Assembly: GCF_033807575.1 (NCBI RefSeq)
Contig: NC_084721.1
Span: 7,502,001-7,566,000, forward strand
DNA from: Cydia pomonella
Lineage: Eukaryota; Arthropoda; Insecta; Lepidoptera; Tortricidae
Length of the DNA stretch: 64,000 bases
Reading direction: 5' to 3'
Shown one piece after another: positions 23,570-35,496 of the stretch; the stretch's first letter is position 1, and each line of letters starts with the position of its first letter. Under the pieces are notes generated by a model. The model was given only the letters and a program-made list of their open reading frames with translations, was not told the origin of the DNA and ran no database searches. The position numbers and the translations under genes are program-made.

Positions 23570-24715
23570 TTGCAGAAACAAGCTTGCAGTGATGTAAACA
23601 ATGCTATTTCTAAAGTAGTAAATTGGTTTAATGTTAATAATTTATTGTTAAATGAGAAAAAGACTAAGTGCATTAAGTTTGTTACAAGTCACATAAGGAA
23701 TGAGCAAACAGGTGTCATTGTCAAGGATGAGGAATTGGAACTAGTAGATAGCACAGTTTTTCTTGGTATAACTTTAGATTCTAAACTACAATGGGGTCCC
23801 CATATTGCTAATCTCTCGAATAGACTGAGTTCTGCAGCTTTTGCAGTGAGCAAGATCCGTCAGTTAACAGACGTGAAAACAGCTCGATTAGTTTACTTTA
23901 GTTACTTTCATAGCATTATGTCATATGGTATTTTACTATGGGGTAGTGCTTCAGAGATAAATACCATTTTTGTTCTGCAGAAGAGGGCTATTCGTGCAAT
24001 ATATAAAATGTACCATAGAGACACACTTAGAGATAAGTTTAAGGACATTAACATAATGACAGTACACTGTCAATATATTTATGAGAATATTCTGTATGTA
24101 CATAAAAACATTGCCAGTTTTAAGAAAAACTGTGAAATACATAATATTAATACTAGAAATAAGCATAAGCTCGCAGTGCCCTTCACTAGGCTCCATAAAA
24201 TTAAGAAATCATTCATGGGTAATTGTGTAAGATTTTACAATAAACTTCCTAATATTATAACTGAATTGTCTGTTAGTAAATTTAAAAATTATGTAAAACG
24301 TAAGCTTATCTCTAAAGCCTATTATAGCACACAAGACTACATGAATGATGAAACACCGTGGGATTAAGTGTGATTGTAAAGAATGAATTATTTATTGTTA
24401 TGTTATTAATGATGAAATTGATAATTCAATGTATATATATACCGTATTTTTTGACAGTTAGATTTTATTCTAGAAAGGTTCTAGACTAGTATTTTTATAC
24501 AATTTTGATGTATGACGATCTTTTTATGAAATTCTTATTATTAAGTTTACCATATCTATAATAGTTCAATGTTTTTTTTAGAACAATAATAACTGCATCA
24601 ATAAATTGCTCTGATATTTAGATTAAGATGATATTTGTAAAATTTGACGATTTAAAAGTGCTTGTTGCTAGGCCTATTTGAATAAAGAATATTTTGATTT
24701 TGATTTTGATTTTGA
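23570..24715 (+). mobile_element. 5'-truncated non-LTR retrotransposon, 3' third of ORF2 plus tail
   Basis: An open frame of about 265 codons (23570-24367) covers the region just after the reverse-transcriptase YADD box. It reads QACSDVNNAISKVVNWFNVN, NEKKTKCIKFV, DSTVFLGITLDSKLQW, SAAFAVSKIRQLTDVKTARL, SYFHSIMSYGILLWGSA, VLQKRAIRAIY and NKLPNIITELSVSKFKNYVK. These are the thumb and C-terminal motifs of Jockey/CR1-like LINEs ('FLG..LD..L.W..H', 'Y.YFHS...YGI..WG', 'LQK..IR.I'). The 3' UTR ends with AATAAAG at 24681 and a tail of repeated TTTTGA units at about 24692-24715, as in retrotransposed copies. The open frame and clean tail suggest a younger insertion than the LINE at 1796-3830. Confidence 0.9.
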
Positions 24716-25215
24716 AAAGCAAAATAAGCATGCTCTTTTGAATGTGTAAGGAAGAATAATTTTGGGTTCCTTTTACCTGTTACAACATGTTATTAAAATA
24801 ATAAATTGGGTTGTTTAAGTTTTGAGGAACAGATTTGAAAAGTTGAGAAATACTACATATAACTCGGGTAGGTAAGATCAAATCGGACCTAAATATAATT
24901 TCTCAAAATGTCTTCGAGAGGGGGCAAAATAGTTACCTATATAATCATTAAATAATTATGTTTATTAAACTATAATCTTCTTTGACCTTTTAGCCAATTA
25001 CAAGCATCCGATCGTTTAATACCTTCTTAAAGGCCGAGTATACAACAAAATGTAAGTACTACATAATTACCTCTGTCCTGTTCTGCTTGTACTAGGGACA
25101 CAGGCCTTTGATGTCCTCCTAGCTACTAGAGTATGGGTACCAAAAGGCTGTGCCCAACGTCTACTGTATCAACAACGGGATTCTCATCTCCTCAGTATCT
25201 CTTTATAACTCTTAT

Positions 25216-25336
25216 GGGTGCCCACTGATTATCAGTTCGTCGGACGATATCGGCCTGTCTGATAGTCGCGATTGTCAGCTTTTGCGAATAACTGACAGGC
25301 TGATATCGCCCGGCTAACTGGTAATCAGTGGGCCCC
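25216..25336. mobile_element. Palindromic MITE, 'GCCCACTGATTATCAG' ends
   Basis: GTGCCCACTGATTATCAGTT, GATATCGGCCTGTC and their inverted partners GACAGGCTGATATC and AACTGGTAATCAGTGGGCCC frame a short loop. Confidence 0.8.
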
Positions 25337-28300
25337 TTAATAGTATCATAAATCATAACTATATATTTGACACGATAGCTTGGCCCGCTTACGAATATAC
25401 ATCCTTCACTCTTGCCTGATGTTGGTCCTGAAAAGCCTTCTCGTTTTAATATTATAACTCGTCATTGTTATTGTTTGGAATATAATAACAAACGAAAGTT
25501 GCATCGCTCGCACCCAGCACGCCAATCGAAACATCGCCCGACCAGGCTGGCACAGTAACAATTCAGTCCAAGTACTAAATATAGTACAAAATAAAACAAC
25601 TGTCGCTTGCCCTTCATTCAGCTGAACATAAATATTATAATTTTCCGCCCAATGCCTGTAAAAATAGAGTTGATTTTTGTTTGACACGCGTGGGCAGGGT
25701 AATTGGTAGGAGCCGTCATGAGCGCGGGCGCACCAGAATTTTTAATTATGAATTAATTAGTGGCGATCAACACCAAACTTGCCTAATCCCTGTTACTCAT
25801 TGTTAGCCGTTCACACTAGCGCTTAGCAGGTAATTGTACTAAATGCGCGTGCTATATGAAAAGATGTGATAAATTTAAAGGCATTCAAACAATTTTTTGA
25901 CTCTATCCTCCTAGCGTCCTACATGTAGAACATAAGCTCCAATTAAATATTTGACTGTTTTTTGAACTACCAAATTATAATACCCGGTTTTCAGATGGCT
26001 ATGAACTATCCAAAACCCCGTAAAGTTGAATTAGTTGCAATAAAGAGAACCATATTTAGGTATCTAATTTTCTAGATCCCATATACCTAACTTAATTATC
26101 ATATAATATACAGCCAGTTAAACATATGCATCGCGCCGACCCAAGCGCGGGGTCGTCGACTCTGATAAATATTAATATATCACTGTATCCAACTCGTATC
26201 TATGCAACATATAACCATTCTACACTTATATAGCACCCTGAGCTGTCAAGGTTTACATCTGAATTTAATTCGAAAATATATGTAGATCTTACCTACTATG
26301 AAATGCATAGAAGTATTGGGTTAACCAAATTTTACATGAAATAATTTTAATTCAAACTTGTGTTCCTTCGTTTTTTCAGCTTATTTCATTTACTCTATCA
26401 ACTGACACTAGTAAATTACTAGCGTGAGTTGATAGCATCATACCTGTTTTGATAAAGGTCTTCTAATTTTGCTATTGTATTCTATTGGGATCCTACTTGT
26501 CACGTACAATCTAACCAATCTATAATAAAAGGTCTATTGACTTGATATCAAATATTTTTAAGTTTATATTGGTCGAATGAGGCATTACTTGTTTAAGCAA
26601 TACTTGCCCACCTTATTTGAATGAAAATGATAGCATAAATTAATAATTCTTATGTGTGTGAGGTTAACAAACGGCAATATTAGAATAATATCAGATATCC
26701 AACGCCTTGGGTCGTGTGGCGTATATTAATGCGTAGTTAGTGGGTGTCACACTGTCATCAAATGCCTAAATGTCGTATGTCACTATAAAACTTGTATAAG
26801 AATAAGACTTCTGGGTTCTGCTTGGTAGCAAAGCTATCACGGTTTAGGCCAAGGTAATGGCTACGGCGCGCGACTGCCAAATACGAACGCATACATCCAA
26901 AGAATTTACAAGTAGTAGGTATATAAGACTTCTCCAAACTATGAAATGTTTCTAAACTTTTGTCTGTGTATAAGGATGCTGACCAAATTTTAGTCATAAT
27001 TTTGCAATTTTTTTCGAGAACCTCTCGACTTGAACAAAAAAAGCTGCCCTTTACAGCACTTTCGAGGTTTGAACCCACTATTTTTTACCACCACACATAA
27101 CTCCTAGTCCTACTAATTATATCTAAAACGTCCAGAAATAAAGGCTTATTTCAAACAAATTACATACGTAAATCAACATTACCATCTATTAAGCAACTAG
27201 CATCATGCAGCAATGAGAAAAAGCTATGGTAATATAAAGATGTTGTTTTAGCGTGAAAGCTCCAGTTTAGTTCACAGTCAATATTTACAATAAGAAAGTT
27301 CGCGTGCAGATAATAAACTAGTTGCATTGGCTCGTAAAACGTTCTTCTAAGCTTAAGTATAGTAAAGGATAGAAAATAAATGCCAATCACATGGAAAACA
27401 TGTATCAACGAATGGAGTGAATGATGGAATTGTATGTAGTACCTAAAGTGAAAAATTACAACTAGACATTTCTAAGTAGAACTTTCTTTGATCATAGACA
27501 ACACAAATTAAATCAGTAATAAAGTTGTATTTTAAGAAGCCAGTTAATTTTCGAAGGATAAGATAAACTTGCTGGTTTCTTCTCTGATACATTATAACTT
27601 GTTCCATCAGCAGACACCGTAGGTATTTTTAAATATTATAATGACGATAATATTTTAAATTGATAAAAAAAATTACAATTCATGGCAAATATTAGTGTTC
27701 GTGATTGTTGTTCTGTAGGTATATTAAAAGATGAAAGCAATGCTGAATAAACCACAGTTCAGTCTCAGTGGCCGCGTTTATACTCGCTTTAAACTTAGCA
27801 TTTCAACAGCTTCACACATTAGTCACCGAGTTATGTTTATGAATGGCCGAGGGTAGGGAGGGGAGGGCTAAATATAGCCAGGCTGCAACAGGTGGTCCCT
27901 CACCCTACCAGAGCCACAAACGCCTACGCACTTGTGTGCATGTGCACCAATGTATCGTGTCAACAAAACGCGATAGGAAAAGTGAAAACGCTCTCGCCGG
28001 AAAGATTTAAATACATTTGCATAAACATATGGTTAAAAGAGGCATTGGCTTGTTGGTAAACAAATCGCGTGCCTACATGGTAATTGTAATTAGCACGTTC
28101 CGAAAATGAGTAGAGTTAAGTGAATCCCACTGAGACATAATGTTGGGAATACAGTCAAAGTTACTGCAAGCAACGTCTTCACTTTGGAAAGCTTCCAAAA
28201 ATTCATCATGAAAGTCAGGCCAGGCGACCAAAACATTTGCAACGATAATATCAGCTGAACGACATTTAGTACGTAATACTCGTAGGGACAAGATTTTAAT

Positions 28301-28767
28301 ATTCTTCAAACTACAAAACTATGCAACCTAAAATACTATCAGTATTTATGAAAGCGTTGACGTTGCATGCGAGTCAATTGCTTATCAACTTCTGACATCT
28401 TAACAATAAGTTCTAAAGATGCATATTCCTATACTTGGGCCCTAATCACGTCCGGTCGCCTCGAATATCCGCGCGTTGTCGACGGATCTGAACCGAGTCC
28501 GTCTTGCTGCTGAGGAAACGGATGAGATATTGTTAAAAATATCCTTTGAACCGGATGGAAAATTACTTACAGATGAAAACTCGTAGAAAAATATCTTTAT
28601 CTATTTCATAGAAAAGTGGTTTCTTATTTATCAAAAGATTTCGAAAGAATAGGGCATTGTTTGTTATTTTGCATCTGGCTTAAATCTATTAGAAGGCTTA
28701 TTGATGAAGGCTTATTACACCGTAAACGAGTTCTTTGATGAGTAAAAGTCCCTAAAAAACCATATCT
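25337..28767. other. Unassigned DNA
   Basis: No recognisable coding exon, RNA gene or well-bounded transposon seen in this stretch. Confidence 0.5.
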
Positions 28768-28945
28768 TCTTCTTCTTCTTCTCTCGTGTCGGGGTTCCCC
28801 TAAACAGTGGATGCCCAGAAAGCAGCGGTACTGACAGCCCGGACCGTGGCATCTCTCAGGTCAGATTCAGAGCACGAGTGCGGGCACGCGGGGCAATCCA
28901 GCAGGTGCGCCATGGTTTGTGGTGCAGTGTCGCAAGCCACCAAAA
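28768..28945 (-). mobile_element. Probable retroelement 3' fragment
   Basis: A CTTCTTCTTCTTCTTCT run (a GAAGAA tail on the minus strand) borders a G+C-rich block with GCGGGCACGCGGGGCAATCC. The simple-repeat tail and base composition fit a LINE or SINE 3' end. No family identified. Confidence 0.4.
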
Positions 28946-29967
28946 ACCATATCATTCGTCTTGACATAATTACATTTATAGTTTTTTTCATATTTTTATG
29001 TATAATTATTGTTTTTAATTTTAATTTATAATGTGACTTCATTTGCTATTGTATTAATTTCCGAATTGATAATTGAAATTGCATATACCTCTTGACATAA
29101 TTTATTGTATATATTTAATTTTGATCAAAATTGTAATTTTTAACCAATGTTGACAGTGTATGATTATTGATTAGTACCAATAAATAAATCTATGTATCTA
29201 TTAGATCTTATTATTCCCACAACTTAATGAACACTTTATTAACAAGACTCACATCTTGCCTAATAAGCTAACAAAGCAGAAAATATTCTTCTTCACAAAA
29301 TGCGTAAAAGGTCTCCCTGTGTACTTCTGTATTTTTAAAAGTTTTTCATGTTAATTTCGTAGGTCCACAAATTCTGTTAAGATGTTAAACATGCTACCTA
29401 ACCTGTAAAGACTTTGTTTACGTTTAATACCTATCAGTTTAATAAAGACTTTGTAAAACTCGCAATGACTAAACCCATCTGTGTAAAATGGAATTTAAAT
29501 GCAGGCATTAATCCGCATTTAACTACTACTTACATGGTACAAGACAAGACACTTGTACTGTGTTCAGTCGAGTTAAGAAACAGTTTTCTCGGAACCGCGT
29601 CTGGCACTGCAAGCACACATCGTCAATTCAAACGGGCCATCGCATGTGAAATATCCACATTAAGTTTGTATTAATAACTAGATATCCAGCTTGCATCTAT
29701 TCTGGAATGCTCTTAATGCCAGTTTGTACAGAATTACACTATTAACCCTGATCAGGGAATAAAAATATGCAAAAACCAAGAAGTTACGTGCATTTACATT
29801 AATAACCACTTTGTAATAGTTATAAACTACTATTTTTGATGTCTTTATCAATCGTTTTTGCCTTTTGCCTGTGTTCATAGCGAAAGAGCAAACACAAAGC
29901 CAGGGAGAAGTTTAAACTAAGCACGATTGACGTTACTCCTAATTTATATTAAATGTATTACATACTA

Positions 29968-30063
29968 AGATCGTGTCATTCACGATAACGCGCGAATTTT
30001 ACAAATCTAATCTTGACATGTCAATACGAACCAAAGCATGAGTCCTCGTGGATGACACGATCT
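29968..30063. mobile_element. Small MITE, AGATCGTGTCAT...ATGACACGATCT
   Basis: AGATCGTGTCATTCACGA and TCGTGGATGACACGATCT are inverted with one mismatch, 96 bp in total. Confidence 0.75.
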
Positions 30064-30525
30064 ATGCATATAATTATGAAGTCTGCAATTAGTAGGAATG
30101 GGTTTTCGACATTAAGTATAACAAATCTTAGAAATTAATCTCACTGCAATTCAATCCCAGCATCAATCATAATTTAGCGCAGTTTGCCGTCCCCGCGACC
30201 CTGAACGTGAACTAAATATAGACTTCTTCAGCCCTGCTGTGTGCCACAGCCATAGACAAAAATCAAACGTTTGTTTGGACTGCTTCGCTACTGGCTTGCA
30301 ATTTTCATTGTTAATTTTTATTTTCTCCGCAAGCACACTACTGTCGTAAAACCTGTTACGACACACCGACATGGAGCGATAAATTCTTTGGTTTTCTGAA
30401 AATCTTCTCAGAGCAGAATCGCAAAATGTGGAAGACGGGTAAGAGAAGACGAATGTAGACAGCTTGTAAGTTATTTTGTAATAAAGACAAGTTTAAATTC
30501 AATTTAGACTATCAGTGACGTTTAA

Positions 30526-30531
30526 TTTATT
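30526..30531 (-). terminator. Candidate poly(A) signal of ATP synthase subunit d
   Basis: AATAAA on the minus strand, 196 bp past the stop codon; the first canonical signal that I see downstream of the gene. Confidence 0.45.
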
Positions 30532-30726
30532 CAAAAAGAATATTCATTTTAAAGGCTACAACACTAAACATTTTAAAAACCATGATACAAGGAGAGTACC
30601 TAATCTAATTTTCTGAACGCATTTAAAAATTTTTTTTAGCTTATATTAAAAACAAAATAACTTGAGTTATCTCTCGTACTCGTTTCAATTAAACATGAAA
30701 ACACAATACACACCGACTAGCAAAAT

Positions 30727-30934
30727 CTACTTTTTTGGAGTAAATACATCCCAATGCTTGAAGTCCCGCTGCTCTGCTGTCCTATAGCCCGGCTGTTCTT
30801 CCGGCGTATGCGGCCAGAAGGTCGGCCGGTTCACCGGGTCCAGCGCGATCCCGGGGTACATGTCGTAGACCATCTCCAAGGTCATCACGTCGAACTTTGG
30901 TAGAGAGTTGATGTAATTTATACCCTTTGTGGCC
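30727..30934 (-). CDS. ATPsynD: ATP synthase subunit d, mitochondrial: exon 3 with stop
   Basis: The exon completes a split leucine codon and reads ATKGINYINSLPKFDVMTLE, then MVYDMYPGIALDPVNRPTFW, then PHTPEEQPGYRTAEQRDF and a stop after KHWDVFTPKK. 'ALDP.N.PTFWPHTPEEQ.GY' is the hallmark C-terminal block of animal subunit d. The minus-strand acceptor is TTTAAACAG at 30937-30935. The nearby ATG at 30969 (M-V-Y-K) lies in the intron and is not a start. The tail after TAEQ is longer and more charged or aromatic than in Drosophila. Confidence 0.95.
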
Positions 30935-31804
30935 CTGTTTAAACATGCTATTATTAATTTGTAGACCATAGTTTTACTAGGAATCGACGACTTATTTCTA
31001 GGAGGCCGTAGCTAAAGTCACTACAACAATAGATCGTTTAGAGTTTTATAGTTTTAAACCGTCAGGAAGTTTAGACTTAAGTAATTAAAACACGTTAGTT
31101 ACTTTACTGTAGATCCTTGTTAAAAAAGAAATAAATATTAAAGCACTAAAATAAGAATGTAATTATGCATTTTTGACTCGTCAAGCTATCTCAGACTAGC
31201 TCCGGCTGGTGTTGGCGGGGCCTAATAATAAATAATCCACCATGTAACGAGTAAGTATTTGTAGCAAGTTGAATAGTTACTAGAATATTTTGTTGCGCAG
31301 AAGCCGTGTTTACATCTGTGCCTATTTCCTAACCATGACACCTGGTAAGACTAGTAATTACAGAATGATAGTGGACAAGTATTATAATGTTTACCGAATG
31401 ATCTTTGTTAACTGTCGCCTGTCATTTTGTCACTGTGAAATAGACACCTGATCTGGTCTAGTAGGTTTAATAAACTTATGCTAATGAACAGTGGCGAGGC
31501 GAGGGGATTGGGATGTTTTTCCTAGGTAACGTAAAAAGGCAAGAAACTTGCACTTTGCGTAGCAAGTTTTTTTGACGCGCCTCAATTGCTTAATCAGCTA
31601 AACGATATCTTCTGAAATGTTGTGAAAATTCCAAGTCCAATTAACAAATTCGCAAGACTAAAGAACACCTTAAAAAAATGTTAGGTAACTTAACAGCACA
31701 AAAATCTGTTTTTGGGAAACTTCTATTCAAAAGCGGCTAATGTGAATATCATTTCAGGCCAGGTAATCACATTTTCTAGGGCAAATATGCAATTGGTATC
31801 TTAC

Positions 31805-32023
31805 AAGTCGATTTCCTTCTGTCGTTCAGCGACGTACGCTTTTATCTCCGGCTGTAAGCCCTCCCACTGCTTGTCAATGGCAGCCGTAAGGCTGTCTGCC
31901 GGGACGGGCACTTTGTAAGCCTCGTAGGACGACTTCATCTGGTCCACGAGGCCTGGCAGCGGGCAAAATTTCTGGTATTCCGCCCAGTCGATTTTAGGTG
32001 GCTCGGGTGGATTTGCTTGCACT
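31805..32023 (-). CDS. ATPsynD: ATP synthase subunit d, mitochondrial: exon 2
   Basis: The exon reads VQANPPEPPKIDWAEYQKFC, then PLPGLVDQMKSSYEAYKVPV, then PADSLTAAIDKQWEGLQPEI and KAYVAERQKEID. The 'PP.IDWA.Y.K..P..GLVD.....YEA.KVP.P' block identifies subunit d. The protein is part of the peripheral stalk (stator) that couples F1 to Fo in the inner mitochondrial membrane; the coiled region KAYVAERQKEID fits this role. Acceptor TCCACAG (32024), donor GTAAGA (31804), split codons at both ends. Introns are 557 bp and 870 bp. Confidence 0.95.
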
Positions 32024-32580
32024 CTGTGGAGTAAGACGTAGGTCACACATCTTATAGTATGTTTAACTCGTTCGCACCTTACCTGTAGACATCGCAAAGT
32101 TAAGGGAATCTGAATCGAATCTTACGTTGTTCCCTTACCGGTGGGATACATTTTTTAGAACTTGAGACTGAAATAAGAAAAACGAGATAGGATATATGTA
32201 CCAGAGTGACCCAGTGTGAGTCGTTAACATTTATTGCATTGACCGCAAATGTAACCATTTTCTACAATGTGTTGGACCCAGATATTATGTTTTTTATCAT
32301 ATCCCGAAACGTGTCCATAGTTGGACTTTGAAGCAAACATTTGGATCAACTTAGGGCATAAACTGTATAGCTGGATGTACTTAGATAATTATTTAAAATA
32401 TATGTCGAGATACAATGCAAACCATGTGCCTACAATACCTTGGAACAAAAACTTAGTTTCCAACGCATCATTCAACCTCAAACCTCAAACTGTTTGTAGT
32501 CCATCTAAAACACCATTATTTGCTACGTGATTATTACCAAAAGGCATTCTTTCGCATTCACTAAGGTTTGCAGCACTTAC

Positions 32581-32699
32581 CTCCTAAAATAGGCATCAGA
32601 TTTTGCCTTAAAAGCCAAGTAGTTCCCTTTCTGTTCAGGTGGCACTAATTTTTCTAATTCTACCCAATTAATTGAAGGTTTGGTAAATCTTTTGGCCAT
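32581..32699 (-). CDS. ATPsynD: ATP synthase subunit d, mitochondrial: exon 1 with start
   Basis: ATG at 32699 opens MAKRFTKPSINWVELEKLVP, then PEQKGNYLAFKAKSDAYFR, with the arginine codon AG|A split at a GTAAGT donor (32580). The start is chosen because 'R....SINW..L...VP..QK..F.AFK.KSD.Y.R' begins at residue 1-10 in known subunit d proteins and the context AACATGG is good. As in other animals there is no long classical presequence. The three exons give 181 residues, close to the 178 I recall for Drosophila. The gene lies on the opposite strand to its neighbours, between Sec10 and the Pointed-like exons. Confidence 0.95.
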
Positions 32700-34146
32700 G
32701 TTCCGACCTTTTGACTAGTTAATAGTTAATGAAAGTTAAAAACTGGTGTTGTATGGATGTACTCGCAATTTATGTCAATTTGGGATGACATTATCAAGCA
32801 TGACGTTCCTAAACAACAAGTCGCAGACCAAAGAGGTTTCTTACATAGACAAATGCTCAAACATAGCCCTTGCTTGCCTGTACTGTACAACAAGATAATA
32901 AGTTTGCTTTCAAAATTCTTCCCAACTCTGAACGTATTGAACTCATCAATCATACTCGTAGATGTAGATATATTTACATATAAAAACTTGTCAATCTGTT
33001 GACAGCAAAGAGTATATAATGACTACGTGTTGTCAGGTCAGTGTCATATTGTATCACTGATTAATATTATATTATAATGTTATATTCTATATTTCCTCGG
33101 ATATCTTTATTATAGGTTCTTAATAGTGCAATAGATAAGGCATAATAATGCATTTATCACCACATATTTATCACTTTATCAACTAAGTCTTCAAAAGGTA
33201 AGTAATTTGTTACACAAAATATTATTTACTTTCAGTAATTCCATTACCTGTTTGAAGTGATACTTTCCTAGTGTAGGTAAGAATTGTGCGATATTCAAAA
33301 ATGTAATTGAAAAGTACACTCAAATTGTATGTATTTATAATTTTATTTTTATTAGTCATACGTTGTCTGACCACGCTAAAATGTTACGATACATTCTATT
33401 ACGAGTATAAATGGCACCCGAATACCGAACCAAATGTGGCGAACATAAGGAGCTTTACCGTATAGACACAATATCACGTGTCAATATGAGAGCAGTACCT
33501 GAACTACCTGGAAAGCTTTCACTATGCCAGTGCGCATAAACGAATCGATTAGTCGCCACGCGACGCAGAAGACATTAAGGAGCATGCGATATCGCGTGAG
33601 GCTGTTGCCAGGTTCAAGTTCTGTAGGTCGGGAACCTTATGGCGGTACAGTCGGCGGGAAATATACCTAGTCTTTTTAACGTGCAAGCGTGCAGCGGGCC
33701 GGGCCACAGGGGGCCTTTTAATTAAAGCATATTTACGTGCGCGTTGGCCCCGTAGACCAACATAGTGAAGCCCTATTTTGACGGTTTTAAAACTTGCATG
33801 GTTTTCGTTACATTACGGAATTTGGTCGATCGACTGAATTCATTGTACTCTGTGGTTATAGTTATGTATCGAATATTGCATTTAAGTTCTTGAAAAAGTT
33901 AATGGGGTTTTAGGCACATACATATGACGACCAAAACTCACTAATTACTTTTCATGTACTTTTCAATGATCCCAAGGGCTTTTGAAGTCGAAAACTTGTA
34001 TTTGTTAATACCATTACATCACTACCAACATACTTATTAAAAAAATAGAACTACCTCATTTGATGTTAGGTAAAATGTAGCAATTCCATGGGCTAATTAG
34101 GTAATACTTGGCCAAAATGCACTATAATACCTATCTTTTAACTTTT
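32700..34146. other. Region upstream of ATP synthase subunit d
   Basis: It should contain the promoter and 5' UTR of the minus-strand gene, but I cannot place an initiator with confidence. A decayed hairpin element lies at about 33766-33915. Confidence 0.4.
33766..33915. mobile_element. Decayed MITE, 'GGTCGATCGACTGAATTCAT' family
   Basis: It shares TTGGTCGATCGACTGAATTC then ATTGTACTCTGTGGTTA with the element at 60104-60250 and has weakly inverted ends (AAGCCC...TTGACGGTTTTAAAACTTGC). Confidence 0.55.
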
Positions 34147-34291
34147 GGGTGCCTAGCTAAGATGACAATTGTTCTCTCCGTAGCGAACGATACGCTAATG
34201 TCTCTCTGTTGCACTAATATGTAAGAGTGACAAAGGAGAGAGATTAGATTTTGTTCGCTACGGCGGCGCAAACGATTGCCATCTCCCTGAG
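34147..34291. mobile_element. Hairpin MITE, 'CTAGC-AAGATGACAAT' family
   Basis: AAGATGACAATTGTTCTCTC and CGTAGCGAACGATA pair with ...TTTGTTCGCTACGGCGGCGC then AAACGATTGCCATCT. A related copy is at 51617-51730 and a truncated end at 46882-46935. Confidence 0.75.
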
Positions 34292-34956
34292 ATACTTACT
34301 AACAGCTTTTTTAACAACTTATTCGCTTGAAAGTGATGTGTCAACAAAATAAAATATCAAAACCGTGATTTCTTTATGGCGCGTACGTGTCTCAATATTA
34401 GGAACACTAAAACAAATTGGACAGCTAAACTGAAAATTGGAATATTTGGAATTTTTGAAGGTAATTGAGGGCTGTCATAGATAGCTATGCATAGATACCT
34501 ACGCCGACAGATGTATCGGCGAGTTTTTCGCAAAATTAAACGAATGTTTACTATATATTGATAACTTCAACATTTTATATGTACACACAACTGTAAAAGC
34601 GCATACTCACTTTATGAATGGAAGTCATTTATGCTGTAAAGCGCGGCGGCTTGCAGCGACATCTATCGCAGGAAGTCTTCGTATCGGTAACAATATAAGG
34701 TCCCCGAATAAATGCTGCAGACTGTACATTAACATACGTTGAATGCCTGTGCCCCAGCAATTTGTCGACCGCGTGTTGGCAGACTGCCCTGAGGGTGTGA
34801 TTTGGTCCATGTGTCTGGAAGTCGACAAGAAATGCGCTTATATGTATAGCTTGCATATTTAAAATATGCAATATGTGGTAACTTTATGAGTCCGCAGCAA
34901 GCTCGGTTCTCTATACAAACGTAGTTACGCTCTCATTTTAAAACGTCTAGTTTAGC

Positions 34957-35089
34957 TACAGTTCCGTCTGAAAATATCGATACGAAAAATATGCCAAAAA
35001 TATGTATACACTACCTTATATGGACAATAAAGTCGTGTATACATATTTTTGGCACATTTTTCGTATAGTTAATTTCAGACGTGACCGTA
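34957..35089. mobile_element. Palindromic MITE with TGCCAAAAATATGTATACAC arms
   Basis: Long arms CGATACGAAAAATATGCCAA / AAATATGTATACAC are mirrored by GTGTATACATATTTTTGGCA then CATTTTTCGTATAG. Outer ends CGTCTGAAA and TTTCAGACG also pair. Confidence 0.85.
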
Positions 35090-35439
35090 TAACTATGCCT
35101 GTAATTAGTTTAAGCTTAGATTTGCTGTAGCTTCAGATGCATTAAATAAACTTCAGCGAATTTAAGTTATTCATACAATATTTTGTTTTTCTCTATTTCG
35201 TTTGTTTTATAAGCTGGAACTATATAAACTATTTACAAGCATACATTGTAGATTAAAATAGTTTTAAAATAAGAACGAAACTCCGTTTGTATGGGAAGGT
35301 GAAATTCGGCCAAGCTTGCTGCGGATTCTTAAGTTACATACTTTTAGTTACTATTGCAGCAAAGTGCTGCACGATTACTTATATACGTTAACTTTGGGGT
35401 GTTAAAATATTATTTTCTATCCTTACATACGACACGATG

Positions 35440-35442
<3 letters not shown>

Positions 35443-35491
<49 letters not shown>
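35443..35491. repeat. (TA)n microsatellite
   Basis: About 24 uninterrupted TA units. Confidence 0.97.

Positions 35492-35496
<5 letters not shown>

Noticed and set aside
30935..30969. ATG at 30969 as the start of a separate 80-residue protein
   Set aside because: These codons lie in the intron before ATP synthase subunit d exon 3; the acceptor at 30935 gives the family's sequence.
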